A stretch of 64,000 nucleotides of DNA from Terrabacter sp. MAHUQ-38 (GTDB lineage Bacteria > Actinomycetota > Actinomycetes > Actinomycetales > Dermatophilaceae), in assembly GCF_014518425.1 (NCBI RefSeq), contig NZ_JACVCU010000003.1:1-64000 (forward strand). The letters run 5' to 3'. Below, piece after piece: positions 1 to 8,682 of the stretch. The stretch's first letter is position 1. The number at the start of each line of letters is the position of its first letter. A program made the translations under genes and the position numbers. The notes beneath the pieces are model-generated. The model was not told the DNA's origin, did no database searches, and saw nothing but the letters and a program-made list of their open reading frames with translations.

Positions 1-109
1 GCCAGGCCCCGAGACGAGGTAATTGGCATCGATTTTTGACACGCTGTTGAGTTCTCAAGAATCGGACACACACCATCAACCACCTCACCGAGGAGGCCTC
101 CGGGGCAAC
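1..109 (-). other. 5' leader of an rRNA operon (16S gene lies beyond the left edge)
   Basis: Read on the minus strand, this stretch follows a strong promoter and carries the element CTTGAGAACTCAACAGCGTG, which is the conserved antitermination-type box found a short way upstream of 16S rRNA in actinobacteria. It is followed by TCAAAAATCGATGCCAATTA, also typical of these leaders. No part of 16S itself is inside the window. The short open frames across positions 23-424 have no protein-like sequence and are rejected. The family assignment comes from remembered actinobacterial rrn leaders, not from a search. Confidence 0.75.
41..59 (-). promoter_or_regulatory. rrn antitermination box (boxA-like) with inverted repeat
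   Basis: TTGAG at 47-51 and CTCAA at 54-58 form a short inverted repeat around TT. On the minus strand the core reads TTGAGAACTCAACAG, matching the element known from mycobacterial and other actinobacterial rRNA leaders, where the Nus antitermination complex assembles. It lies about 50 bases downstream of the predicted start of the P1 transcript. Confidence 0.7.
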
Positions 110-115
110 CCTTCA

Positions 116-144
116 AACTTACCCGCCGGCTCCGTGCCAGTCAA
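116..144 (-). promoter_or_regulatory. rRNA operon promoter P1
   Basis: On the minus strand TTGACT (139-144) is followed after 17 bases by TAAGTT (116-121), an almost ideal actinobacterial housekeeping promoter. TAAGTTTGAAGGG is the usual look of actinobacterial rrn promoters around the -10 element. Transcription should start near 109. Confidence 0.75.
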
Positions 145-333
145 ACTCGCTTGCGGCTCCAGAGAACCGCTCCAAGCTGACCCGCGCAGATGGCGGACCC
201 GCAGCCCGGTGGACCGGACCAACCGGCCGACCTTTGTGCTTTGGGTACCAGCCCCGGGACCGGCCAACTTCGCTCGGGTGATCTCTCACCGCCGCGGTGG
301 CGTCCGTTCCTCCCTGTCGGGCTGACAAAGAGA

Positions 334-363
334 ACATTAGCCCGGCCCCGCCGAGAAACACAA
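334..363 (-). promoter_or_regulatory. upstream rRNA operon promoter P2
   Basis: On the minus strand TTGTGT (358-363) is followed after 18 bases by TAATGT (334-339). It lies about 220 bases upstream of P1, in the gene-free stretch between thymidine phosphorylase and the window edge. Tandem promoters are common for rRNA operons. The rest of 1-461 shows nothing else that I recognise. Confidence 0.55.
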
Positions 364-461
364 ATCGGCTCTCCCGTCCCCCGCTGTCCTCGCCCTGCGA
401 GTCGCTGACCTGCGAAAACGCCATGTTCGGAGGCCGTCGGCCGTCGGTATCGCCCGGCCGG

Positions 462-1751
462 TCAGGAGACGCGGTCGATGACGATCGGCGGCAGGTCCGG
501 CCGCGACTCCTCCGGAGCGATCGTGAAGCCGCCCTCGAGCGCCTCGAGAGCCCTCTGGAACCGCTCGGGCTCGTCGGTGTGCAGGGTCATGAGCGGCTCG
601 CCGCCACGCACCGTCGCACCGGGTTTGCGGTGCAGCTCGACGCCGGCGCCGGCCTGCACCGGGTCCTCCTTGCGCGCGCGCCCGGCACCGAGACGCCACG
701 CGGCCACGCCGACCGCCAGCGCGTCGAGCCGTACGAGCACCCCGTCAGCCGGGGCCAGGACCTGGTGCGTCTCCCTCGCCACAGGCAGCTCGGCATCCGG
801 GTCGCCGCCCTGCGCCCGGATCATCCGGCGCCAGACGTCCATGGCGCGGCCGTCGGCGAGGACGTCGGCGGGGTCGACGTCCTCGCGGCCTGCGCCCTCC
901 ACCATCTCCCGTGCCAACGCCAGGGTCAGCTCCACGACGTCGCCGGGGCCCCCACCCGCGAGCACCTCCACGGACTCGCGCACCTCGAGGGCGTTGCCGG
1001 CGGTGAGGCCGAGCGGCGTCTCCATGTTGGTCAGCAGCGCGACGGTGTGCACGCCCGCATCGGCGCCCAGGCGCACCATCGTCTCGGCGAGCTCACGGGC
1101 CTGGTCGAGCTCCTTCATGAAGGCGCCCGAGCCGACCTTGACGTCGAGCACGAGCGAACCGGTGCCCTCGGCGATCTTCTTGCTCATGATCGAGGTCGCG
1201 ATGAGCGGCACGCACGAGACCGTCCCCGTCACGTCACGCAGCGCATACAGCTTCTTGTCCGCAGGGGCCAGGCCCGAGCCGGCTGCGCAGATGACGGCAC
1301 CGACGTCCTCGAGCTGGCGCATCATCTGCTCGTTCGTCAGGTCGGCGCACCACCCCGGGATCGACTCGAGCTTGTCGAGCGTGCCGCCGGTGTGGCCGAG
1401 CCCGCGCCCGGACAGCTGCGGCACGGCAACGCCGCAGGCGGCCACGATCGGCGCCAGCGGGAGCGTGATCTTGTCGCCGACCCCGCCGGTCGAGTGCTTG
1501 TCGCTCGTCGGGCGGGACAGGCCCGAGAAGTCGAGCCGCTCTCCCGAGCGGATCATCGCGTCGGCCCACCGCGCGATCTCACGCGCGTTCATGCCGTTGA
1601 GGTAGATCGCCATCGCGAGCGCCGCCATCTGCTCCTCGGCGACGGTCCCGCGGGTGTACGCGTCGATGACCCAGTCGATCTGGGCGTCCGAAAGCTCGGT
1701 CCGGTCGCGCTTGGCGGAAATGACGTCTACGGCATCGAAGGCTTCGCTCAC
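462..1751 (-). CDS. deoA: thymidine phosphorylase
   Basis: Cleaves thymidine (and deoxyuridine) with phosphate to free base and deoxyribose 1-phosphate in the cytoplasm. The 429-residue protein has the usual family length. SDKHSTGGVGDKIT at residues 83-96 and the family signature SGRGLGHTGGTLDKLE near 115-130 are intact, as are the phosphate-binding glycines. The GTG start (VSEAFDAV) was chosen because the frame upstream runs into the end of cdd and has no family sequence. It is the last gene of a leftward nucleoside-salvage operon, 56 bases after cdd, and its stop lies about 100 bases before the rRNA P2 promoter. The call is certain at family level; pyrimidine-nucleoside phosphorylase is the only close alternative. 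Confidence 0.93.
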   Translation of the reverse strand: MSEAFDAVDVISAKRDRTELSDAQIDWVIDAYTRGTVAEEQMAALAMAIYLNGMNAREIARWADAMIRSGERLDFSGLSRPTSDKHSTGGVGDKITLPLAPIVAACGVAVPQLSGRGLGHTGGTLDKLESIPGWCADLTNEQMMRQLEDVGAVICAAGSGLAPADKKLYALRDVTGTVSCVPLIATSIMSKKIAEGTGSLVLDVKVGSGAFMKELDQARELAETMVRLGADAGVHTVALLTNMETPLGLTAGNALEVRESVEVLAGGGPGDVVELTLALAREMVEGAGREDVDPADVLADGRAMDVWRRMIRAQGGDPDAELPVARETHQVLAPADGVLVRLDALAVGVAAWRLGAGRARKEDPVQAGAGVELHRKPGATVRGGEPLMTLHTDEPERFQRALEALEGGFTIAPEESRPDLPPIVIDRVS

Positions 1752-1807
1752 CGGACCATCATGTCCCAGCCGTGCGCCGCCCCGACCCGGGACCGCGGAC
1801 GTGCCGT

Positions 1808-2296
1808 TCAGCCCCCGGCGTGACGAAGGTTCTCCGGTCCGAACGCCTGTGGCAGGACGGCCGACATCGGCAGCACGCCCTCCGGCGTCATGAGCAGGCA
1901 CTCCGGGCCGCCGTTCTCCCAGAGCAGCTGCCGGCAGCGGCCGCACGGCATCAGGGGCAGCCCGTCGCCACCGACGCAGAACACAGCTGTGAGCCGGCCC
2001 CCGCCGGTCGCATGCAGCTCGGAGACCATCCCGCACTCGGCGCACAGACCGACGCCGTACGCGGCGTTCTCCACGTTGCAGCCCGCGACGACGCGGCCGT
2101 CGTCGACGAGACCGGCCACGCCGACCGGGAAGTGCGAGTAGGGCGCGTACGCCCGCTCCATCACCTCGACCGCGCGGGAGCGCAGCGCCTCCCAGTCGAC
2201 GTCATGCCCCAGCGACCCCGCCGTGTGCCGCGAGGCGGGCTGGGCGGCATACGGCCGCGTTTCGTCGTGACCGACGGTCTCGTCCGCCGGTGCCAC
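1808..2296 (-). CDS. cdd: cytidine deaminase
   Basis: Deaminates cytidine and deoxycytidine to uridine and deoxyuridine. The zinc site of the short tetrameric class is complete: Cys85-Ala-Glu87 (catalytic Glu) and PCGRC with Cys118 and Cys121; CNVENAAYG before it binds the nucleoside. At 162 residues it is about 30 longer than usual, because the only start in frame is a GTG directly after the stop of the ATPase gene, so the first 30 residues may be a natural extension. The zero-base junction to the transporter ATPase implies co-translation. Its uridine product can feed the neighbouring phosphorylase step. Confidence 0.93.
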   Translation of the reverse strand: MAPADETVGHDETRPYAAQPASRHTAGSLGHDVDWEALRSRAVEVMERAYAPYSHFPVGVAGLVDDGRVVAGCNVENAAYGVGLCAECGMVSELHATGGGRLTAVFCVGGDGLPLMPCGRCRQLLWENGGPECLLMTPEGVLPMSAVLPQAFGPENLRHAGG

Positions 2297-3838
2297 CTAC
2301 TGGTCACCCGCCATGAGCCGGCCGATCTCGGTGCGGTCTGCGTCCTTGCCGGGCAGCTCGGCGACGACCTTGCCCCCGTGGATGACGGCGATGCGGTCGG
2401 CGAGGGAGAGCACCTCGTCGAGCTCGGCGGACACGAGCAGGACGGCGGCCCCCTCGTCGCGCGCGGCGACGATGCGGCGGTGGATGAACTCGATGGAGCC
2501 CACGTCGACACCGCGCGTGGGCTGGGCCGCCATGAGCAGCTTGGGCCCGAAGCTCATCTCGCGTGCGACGACGACCTTCTGCTTGTTGCCGCCCGACAGC
2601 GCGCCCGCGGGCGTCTGGACGCCGGGGGCGCGGATGTCGAACTCGGTGAAGAGCGCCTCGGCGTTCTGGCGCACCTCGTCGAAGTCGCGGACGAACCCGT
2701 TGCAGAACGGCTTCTCCGCGAAGCGGTTGAGCACGAGGTTGTCCGCCAACGAGTAGGACGCGACGAGTCCGTGACGCTCGCGGTCCTCGGGGATGTGCCC
2801 GATGCCGGCGACGTGGGTGTCGCGCGGGTTGGCTTTGGTGATGTCCTTGCCGAGCAGGTCGATGCTGCCCGACTGCGGGGGGCGCATCCCCGCGATCGCC
2901 TCGACGAGCTCACGCTGGCCGTTGCCCTCCACGCCGGCGACGCCGACGATCTCACCGGCTCGCACGTCGAGCGAGAACCCGTCCACGGCACGAAGGTGAC
3001 GGTCGTCGAGCACGACGAGGTCCTTGATGGACAGGACCTCGTGAGCGGGCTTGGCCTCGTCCTTGTCGACGCGCAGCACGACGTCGCGACCGACCATCAT
3101 CGTCGCGAGGCCACGAGCGTCCGTGTCGGCCGTGGCGACCTCGCCGACGACCGCGCCCTGCCGCAGGACGTAGACGCGGTCGGAGACGGCGAGGACCTCA
3201 CGGAGCTTGTGCGTGATGAAGACGATCGACGTGCCCGCCGCGGCGAGCTCCTTCATGACGGAGAGCAGCTCGTCGGTCTCCTGCGGCGTGAGCACGGCGG
3301 TCGGCTCGTCGAGGATGAGCAGGTCGACCTTGCGCGAGAGGGCCTTGAGGATCTCGACGCGTTGCTGCGTGCCGACGGGCAGGTCCTCGACCTCGGCGTC
3401 GGGGTCGACGGCCAGGCCGTGCTTCTTCGACAGCTCACGGACCATGGCCCGCGCTCCGTCGATGTCGAGCCGGCCGCCCTTGGTCGTCTCGTGTCCGAGG
3501 ATCATGTTCTCGGCGACCGTCATGACCGGCACGAGCTGGAAGTGCTGGTGCACCATGCCGATGCCGCGACGGATCGCGTCCCTCGGGTCCTTGACCGGGC
3601 TGGCGTCCCCCTTGATCGTGATGGTGCCCTCGTCGGGCTTGGCGAGGCCGAAGATCTGCTTGACGAGCGTCGACTTGCCGGCGCCGTTCTCACCGAGCAG
3701 CGCGACGATCTCACCGCGGCGGACGTGCAGGCTGATGTCTCGGTTGGCGCGCACCGTCCCGTAGGACTTCGACAGCCCGGCGATGTCGAGCAGCCGCTCG
3801 TCCTGCTGCCTGGGCCGCTCCGTCTCCTGCTGGCTCAC
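2297..3838 (-). CDS. nucleoside ABC transporter, double ATP-binding subunit
   Basis: Energises uptake of nucleosides by the BMP-type ABC transporter encoded by the next genes. The 513-residue protein has two ABC domains, as in YufO/NupO and RbsA. The first has Walker A GENGAGKST (residues 49-57) and Walker B LLILDEPTAVL. The second has a degenerate Walker A (GVEGNGQRE), an LSGGNKQK signature and LLMAAQPTRGVD in place of a normal Walker B, the usual asymmetry in this family. The GTG start overlaps the stop of the permease gene by four bases (GTGA), which excludes the longer open frame upstream. Substrate is inferred from the cdd and deoA neighbours. Confidence 0.88.
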   Translation of the reverse strand: MSQQETERPRQQDERLLDIAGLSKSYGTVRANRDISLHVRRGEIVALLGENGAGKSTLVKQIFGLAKPDEGTITIKGDASPVKDPRDAIRRGIGMVHQHFQLVPVMTVAENMILGHETTKGGRLDIDGARAMVRELSKKHGLAVDPDAEVEDLPVGTQQRVEILKALSRKVDLLILDEPTAVLTPQETDELLSVMKELAAAGTSIVFITHKLREVLAVSDRVYVLRQGAVVGEVATADTDARGLATMMVGRDVVLRVDKDEAKPAHEVLSIKDLVVLDDRHLRAVDGFSLDVRAGEIVGVAGVEGNGQRELVEAIAGMRPPQSGSIDLLGKDITKANPRDTHVAGIGHIPEDRERHGLVASYSLADNLVLNRFAEKPFCNGFVRDFDEVRQNAEALFTEFDIRAPGVQTPAGALSGGNKQKVVVAREMSFGPKLLMAAQPTRGVDVGSIEFIHRRIVAARDEGAAVLLVSAELDEVLSLADRIAVIHGGKVVAELPGKDADRTEIGRLMAGDQ

Positions 3839-4824
3839 GAACCCTCTCCCTTCACGAACGGCTGCCCGACCGCGCCAGGTGCCCGGACCCGTCCGGCGGC
3901 GACTGCCAGGACGACGAGGGTCAGGAGGTACGGCAGCAGGGTGATGAACTGCTGCGGGATGTTGATGACACCCTGCAGCTGCGACGCGAGGGCGTTGGTG
4001 AAGCCGAAGAAGAGCGCGGCGGCGAAGACGCGAAGGGGCCGCCACGCACCGAAGATGAGGATCGCGAGCGCGAGGAAGCCTCGACCGGCCGTCATGCCTC
4101 GCTCGAAGCCCGCCGTCGCCTCCATCGAGAGGAAGGCACCGGCCGCGCCGGCGAAGATCCCGCCGATCGTGACGTTGAGCAGACGCATCCGGATGACGTT
4201 GATGCCGGCGGTGTCGGCCGCCGAGGGGTACTCACCGATGGACCGCGTGCGCAGGCCCCACCGCGTGCGGAAGAGCGCGAGATGCACGACCGGCACGGCG
4301 AGCAGGGCGAAGAGCGCGATCGGACCCGTCTGGAAGAAGACGTCGCCGATCAGCGGGATGCTCGAGAGCACCGGGATGTCCCACTGCGGCATGTTCGCCG
4401 ACAGGACCTGGCCGGGACGGTAGAAGAACGAGGTGAGGCCGGTCGCGACGATGTTGATGACGACACCGGCGATGATCTGGTCCATCAGGCCCTTGACCGT
4501 CGTGAACGCCAGGAAGGCGCCCATGACGATGCCGGCGAGCATCCCGACGCCGACTCCGACCACGAGGGACCCGGAGGCCGCCGCGGTGAAGAACGCCGTG
4601 AAGGCGGCCACGAGCATCTGACCCTCGATGCCGATGTTGACGACGCCCGACCGCTCTCCGACGACACCGGTGAGCGCACCGAGGACGAGGGGCACCGCGA
4701 AGAACCACGCCCCCTTGAACATCGAGGTCGCGACGTTGTCGTTCACGACGTAGAAGACGTAGGCCGCCACGAGGATCACGACGGTGGTGCCCACCGAGAT
4801 CCGGTTGCGCTGGAGCCATTCCAT
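3835..4824 (-). CDS. nucleoside ABC transporter permease (YufQ/NupQ-like)
   Basis: Membrane subunit of the nucleoside importer. The 329 residues are mostly hydrophobic helices and include ERSGVVNIGIEGQML near residues 57-71, the hallmark of the BPD_transp_2 permeases that pair with BMP lipoproteins. It starts with ATG one base after the stop of the other permease and overlaps the ATPase start, so the three are translationally coupled. The two permeases probably form a heterodimer. Confidence 0.88.
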   Translation of the reverse strand: MEWLQRNRISVGTTVVILVAAYVFYVVNDNVATSMFKGAWFFAVPLVLGALTGVVGERSGVVNIGIEGQMLVAAFTAFFTAAASGSLVVGVGVGMLAGIVMGAFLAFTTVKGLMDQIIAGVVINIVATGLTSFFYRPGQVLSANMPQWDIPVLSSIPLIGDVFFQTGPIALFALLAVPVVHLALFRTRWGLRTRSIGEYPSAADTAGINVIRMRLLNVTIGGIFAGAAGAFLSMEATAGFERGMTAGRGFLALAILIFGAWRPLRVFAAALFFGFTNALASQLQGVINIPQQFITLLPYLLTLVVLAVAAGRVRAPGAVGQPFVKGEGS

Positions 4825-4825
4825 G

Positions 4826-6004
4826 TCAGGACCCCCAGCTGCTCGCGAGGGCGGAGGACTTGGCCGTGTGCCGCCGGAAGATCAGCTTGGCGATGATGGG
4901 CAGCGACACGAGCAGCAGCGTGATCGCGAGCAGCATGTCGACGATCTCGGGCTGGATGCCGGTGTTGAACATCAACGTCGACGAGCCGGCGCGCAGGGCC
5001 CCGACGAGCATGGCGGCAGGAATCGTGCCCAGAGGGCTCGACCGGGCGAGCAGCGCGATGGTGATGCCGTCGAAGCCGAGGGAGCCGGCGATGCCGTCCT
5101 GGTAGCGGTACGGGTCGATCTCGAGGTACTCGACGGAACCGGCGAGCCCCGCCAGGCCACCGGCGACCGCCATGGCGAGCACGATCATGCCGCCGAGCCG
5201 GATGCCCGCATAGGACGCGGCGTGACGGTTGCGGCCGATCGTCTCGAACTGGAACCCGAGCGTCGTGCGCCGCAGCATCCACGCGACGAGGATCGCGAGA
5301 ACGAGGGCAATCGGCAGACCGATCGGGATGAACCCGAGGGGGGTCAGCTTGGCGGCATCCGGGGCCGGGTAGGACGCGGGGTAGGCCGAGGTCGGGTCCT
5401 TGAGCGGGCCGTTGACGAGGTAGTCGATGAGCCCCGCGGCGATCGAGTTGAGCATGATCGTCGAGATGACCTCGTGCACCCCGCGGCTGGCCTTGAGAGC
5501 ACCGGCGATCGAGGCCCACATGGCGCCGCCGAGGATGCCCGCGACCATGGCGATGACGGCGACGAGGAAGCCGGGCGCCTCCCGGACCGAGTGCGCCGCC
5601 GCGGCCGCGCAGATGGCGCCGGACATGAGCTGGCCCTGCGCACCGATGTTGAAGAGGCCCACGCGCAGCGGGATGACGACCGCGAGACCGCACAGGATGA
5701 GCGGCACCATCTTCTCGAAGGTGGCCTGCAGGCCGTCGGCCGTGCCGAAGGAGTAGGAGAACAGGCTCTGGTAGGCGTACGTGGGGTTGACCCCCTGCGC
5801 CCGGATGAGCGCCGCCCCGATGGCCAGGGCGGCGACGACCGCCACGATCGGGACGACGATGGACTGCTCCCGGACGAGCAGTCCCAGGACCCCCGTCGGT
5901 GGTGGCGGCGCCCCCTGCTCGGGGACCACCGGCGGCGGCGCCTCCGTGGCCACGGCGCCCTGCGAGGGGGCGCCGTCGGACGGCTCATCTCTGGGATCGG
6001 CCAT
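4826..6004 (-). CDS. nucleoside ABC transporter permease (YufP/NupP-like)
   Basis: Second membrane subunit of the importer, 392 residues. A charged and proline-rich N-terminal tail of about 45 residues is followed by roughly ten hydrophobic segments. PLRVGLFNIGAQGQLMSGA is the family motif that matches the NIGIEGQML motif of its partner. The ATG start at 6004 has GAGAGG at a fitting distance; a GTG 30 bases upstream lacks a ribosome site. A stem-loop separates it from the lipoprotein gene, which may lower its expression relative to that gene. Confidence 0.88.
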   Translation of the reverse strand: MADPRDEPSDGAPSQGAVATEAPPPVVPEQGAPPPPTGVLGLLVREQSIVVPIVAVVAALAIGAALIRAQGVNPTYAYQSLFSYSFGTADGLQATFEKMVPLILCGLAVVIPLRVGLFNIGAQGQLMSGAICAAAAAHSVREAPGFLVAVIAMVAGILGGAMWASIAGALKASRGVHEVISTIMLNSIAAGLIDYLVNGPLKDPTSAYPASYPAPDAAKLTPLGFIPIGLPIALVLAILVAWMLRRTTLGFQFETIGRNRHAASYAGIRLGGMIVLAMAVAGGLAGLAGSVEYLEIDPYRYQDGIAGSLGFDGITIALLARSSPLGTIPAAMLVGALRAGSSTLMFNTGIQPEIVDMLLAITLLLVSLPIIAKLIFRRHTAKSSALASSWGS

Positions 6005-6071
6005 CTCGGACCTCTCGACTCCTTGTCTGGACACGACTCATGCGACACGCCGGCGAACCGACGGGGAACGG

Positions 6072-6108
6072 CGTCGAGCGGGCGCCCCGGTGGAGCACCC
6101 GCTCGACG
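6072..6108 (-). terminator. intercistronic stem-loop between bmp lipoprotein and permease genes
   Basis: CGTCGAGCGGG (6072-6082) and CCCGCTCGACG (6098-6108) are perfect complements around a 15-base loop. There is no T-run, so it is better read as an attenuator or mRNA-stabilising hairpin than as a full terminator. Such hairpins are common after the binding-protein gene of ABC operons, which needs more copies than the membrane parts. Confidence 0.5.
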
Positions 6109-6159
6109 TCATCATGACGGGACTCTAGTGCGGATCTGTGTCGCCCCGGACGGAACTGA

Positions 6160-7230
6160 TCAGGGCTTGTAGCCGGTCGCCAGCGAGCCGTCCTCGAGCT
6201 TCTTGACGACATCGCCGACCTTCGTCTTCACGTCGGCCGGGACCTTGCTGTCGAAGTCGTGGAACTGCGAGATGCCGGCGGTGCCGAAGAAGTTGCCGGG
6301 CTTGATCTCGTTGCTCTTGATCTGCTTGAGCAGCGTGCCGATGCCCTCCTTCTCGTGCTTCTCTGCCGAGGTGATGAGGCACGGGTGTGCAGCGGGGAGG
6401 GTGTTCCACTGGTCGAGGTCCACACCGATGCAGAAGATCTTGTCGCCGGCGCCGGCCGTCTTCGCGGCCTCCTGGAGCGCGCCGTTGCCCGTGTTGCCAC
6501 CGGCGCCGAAGATGAAGTCGGCACCTTGCGCCAGCATCTTCTTGGCCTCGCCGGCACCCCACACGGGGTCGTTGAACGCGGTGTTGCCGGCCGGGTGGTA
6601 GACCTTCGACACCTTGATGCCCGGGTTGGCCGCCATGGCGCCGTTCTCGTAGCCGGCGGCATAGGCCTGGGTCGGAGGGATCTCCTGGCCGAGGACGACG
6701 CCGATCTTGTTGGTCTTGGTCATCAGGCCGGCGAGGTAGCCGGCGGCGTAGCCCGCCTGGTCCTCGTGGAAGATCAGGCCGGTCACGTTGGGAACCACCG
6801 GGTCGGCCTGGAACTGGTCGAAGCCGATGAACTTGGTGTTGGGGTACTGCTTGCCCGCGGCGCGCGTCGCGTCGCCCATCAAGAAGCCGACCGTGACGAT
6901 GACGTCGTACTTCGTGTCGGTGAACTGCTTGATGTTCTTCGCGTAGTCCTTGGGGTCGGTCGTCTCGATGTACTTGGTCTGGGCACCGAGCTCGCCCTTG
7001 ACCTCCTCGACGCCCTCCCAGGCGGCCTGGTTGAAGCCCTTGTCGTCGACCTTGCCGACGTCGGTCACGAGACCGACGCAGAACACCTCGGCGCTCGAGC
7101 AGTCGCCCGACGCGGCCGTGTTCGTGCCCCCGCCCGAGCCGGTGGAGGGGCCCGTGGTCCCACCGCAGCCCGCGAGTGCGGCGACCAGTCCGCCCGCGAC
7201 GACCGCACTCAACTTCACATGTGAACGCAA
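6160..7230 (-). CDS. BMP-family nucleoside-binding lipoprotein
   Basis: Extracellular substrate-binding lipoprotein of the nucleoside importer (Bmp/PnrA/YufN family), 356 residues. A short basic stretch and hydrophobic helix end in the lipobox LAGC with Cys22 as lipidation site, followed by a Gly/Ser/Thr-rich linker. DKGFNQAAWEGVEE and the repeated GGNTGNGA region are typical of the family. The TTG start at 7230 was chosen because AAGGAG sits six bases upstream; a GTG at 7218 is the alternative. It is separated from the amidohydrolase by 111 bases and is the likely start of its own strong transcript. Confidence 0.88.
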   Translation of the reverse strand: MRSHVKLSAVVAGGLVAALAGCGGTTGPSTGSGGGTNTAASGDCSSAEVFCVGLVTDVGKVDDKGFNQAAWEGVEEVKGELGAQTKYIETTDPKDYAKNIKQFTDTKYDVIVTVGFLMGDATRAAGKQYPNTKFIGFDQFQADPVVPNVTGLIFHEDQAGYAAGYLAGLMTKTNKIGVVLGQEIPPTQAYAAGYENGAMAANPGIKVSKVYHPAGNTAFNDPVWGAGEAKKMLAQGADFIFGAGGNTGNGALQEAAKTAGAGDKIFCIGVDLDQWNTLPAAHPCLITSAEKHEKEGIGTLLKQIKSNEIKPGNFFGTAGISQFHDFDSKVPADVKTKVGDVVKKLEDGSLATGYKP

Positions 7231-7341
7231 GGCGCTCTCCTTCAGTCCGACGGGCCGACGACGACATCGGCCCAGATAGCACGGAACTGTAGACCCCGAC
7301 GCCACAAGATCTGAGCGCGTCAGGGCATGTCGCAGGAAGTG

Positions 7342-8595
7342 TTACCGATCCGCGACCGCGCTCAGAGGAGGGACCCCGCCGAGCGTCTGGGTGCCCGCGA
7401 GGTGGGCCGCAGCGGAGAACACGACCCCGGCCAGGGTGCGGGCCCCGACCCCGATCGCGGCCTCGTCGATGACGAGGTCTCCGCGGTGCAGGTCGTACGT
7501 CGGTCCGCCGGGAGCCCGGGTGCCGAGGCGGGCCATCGCGCCCGGCACGTGCGTCAGGTACCACGCGAAGTCCTCGCCGCCGAGTGACTGCGGCGTCGAC
7601 GTGACGAACGCGCCGGCACCTGTCACGGCCGCCGTGAAGGCGTCGATGCAGCCGGCGTCGTTGACGACCGGGGGCACGCCCTTCGTGATCGTGACGTCGG
7701 CGTGGACCGCGTACGGCTTGACGACCTCGTGGACGACCGCTTCGAGGAGGCGCTCGACGCCTTCCCAGATGCCGGCATCGAGCATGCGCAGCGTGCCGCC
7801 CACCTTGCCCGACGACGGGATGACGTTGGCGGCGCCGCCCGAGTGGACGGACCCCCACACGAGCGCGGCGCTGGCACGCGGGTCGAGGCGACGGGAGAGC
7901 ACCGCGGGCACGTCCGTGACGACCTTGGCGAGCGCGTACGTCAGGTCCTGCGTCAGGTGCGGGCGCGACGTGTGGCCGCCCCGACCCGACAACGTCACCT
8001 CGACCTGGTCGGCGGCCGCCGTGATGGCACCGACACGCAGACCCACCTGGCCCGCATCGAGGCTCGGGTCGCAGTGGAGGGCGAAGATGCGGTCGACGCC
8101 GACGAGTCCCTCCTGCGCGACGACGTCCTCGGCGCCGCCGGGCATGAGCTCCTCGGCGGGCTGGAAGACGAGGCGCGCGGCGACGCCGGCGGCAGCGAGC
8201 CGGGCCTCGGCCTGCTTGAGCGCGAGGGCGGCGCCGAGGAGCGCGGTCGTGTGGACGTCATGGCCGCAGGAGTGGCTCACACCATCGGTCTGCGACGCGA
8301 ACTCGAGGCCGGTCTGCTCGCGGATCGGCAGCGCGTCGAGGTCGGCCCGCAGGGCGATGCGCTGGGTCGGGCTGCTCGGCCCGATGTCGGCGACGAGGCC
8401 GGTGCCGCGCAGCCGGCGCACGCTGATCCCGGCCCGTTCCAGACGCTCGGCGACGACAGCCGTCGTGCGGACCTCGCCGCGTCCGAGCTCGGGGTGCAGG
8501 TGCAGGTCGCGCCGGATGGTGACCAGCTCCGAGGCGTGCTGCTCGACGGTTCGGGCGATGGCCTCGAAGGGCAGCGAGAGCGAGCGGTCGGTCAC
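7342..8595 (-). CDS. M20-family amidohydrolase
   Basis: Metal-dependent hydrolase of N-acyl amino acids or related amides (AbgB/HipO/IAA-amino-acid hydrolase group), 417 residues. Metal ligands of the family are seen: Cys110 and His112 in SCGHDVHT, His115, Glu149 in QPAEE, and a His in FALHCDP. The lid domain region (about 185-300) is present. It leads the leftward nucleoside operon; an M20 gene at this place is common in actinobacteria but its substrate is not known to me. A TAGACT -10 element lies nine bases before the GTG start, so the mRNA has almost no leader. Confidence 0.82.
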   Translation of the reverse strand: MTDRSLSLPFEAIARTVEQHASELVTIRRDLHLHPELGRGEVRTTAVVAERLERAGISVRRLRGTGLVADIGPSSPTQRIALRADLDALPIREQTGLEFASQTDGVSHSCGHDVHTTALLGAALALKQAEARLAAAGVAARLVFQPAEELMPGGAEDVVAQEGLVGVDRIFALHCDPSLDAGQVGLRVGAITAAADQVEVTLSGRGGHTSRPHLTQDLTYALAKVVTDVPAVLSRRLDPRASAALVWGSVHSGGAANVIPSSGKVGGTLRMLDAGIWEGVERLLEAVVHEVVKPYAVHADVTITKGVPPVVNDAGCIDAFTAAVTGAGAFVTSTPQSLGGEDFAWYLTHVPGAMARLGTRAPGGPTYDLHRGDLVIDEAAIGVGARTLAGVVFSAAAHLAGTQTLGGVPPLSAVADR

Positions 8596-8682
8596 GAGTA
8601 GGGGAGTCTAGCGAGAGGATGTCCGAGGTCCGCGCCGGACGGGCCGGGTGCGGCCCTCGGGACGAAGGGACGGAAGGGACCT

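Noticed and set aside
23-424. Small open frames in the first 460 bases
   Set aside because: They cover the rRNA promoters and leader; none has a ribosome site or protein-like composition.
297-1823. Plus-strand open frame of 508 codons opposite thymidine phosphorylase
   Set aside because: It is a GC-rich shadow frame with Arg/His/Asp/Val-rich sequence and no family motif; the minus strand encodes an intact deoA.
1772-4423. Plus-strand open frame of 883 codons
   Set aside because: It spans the antisense of cdd, the ATPase and part of a permease, all of which are well conserved on the minus strand. Its translation is low-complexity.
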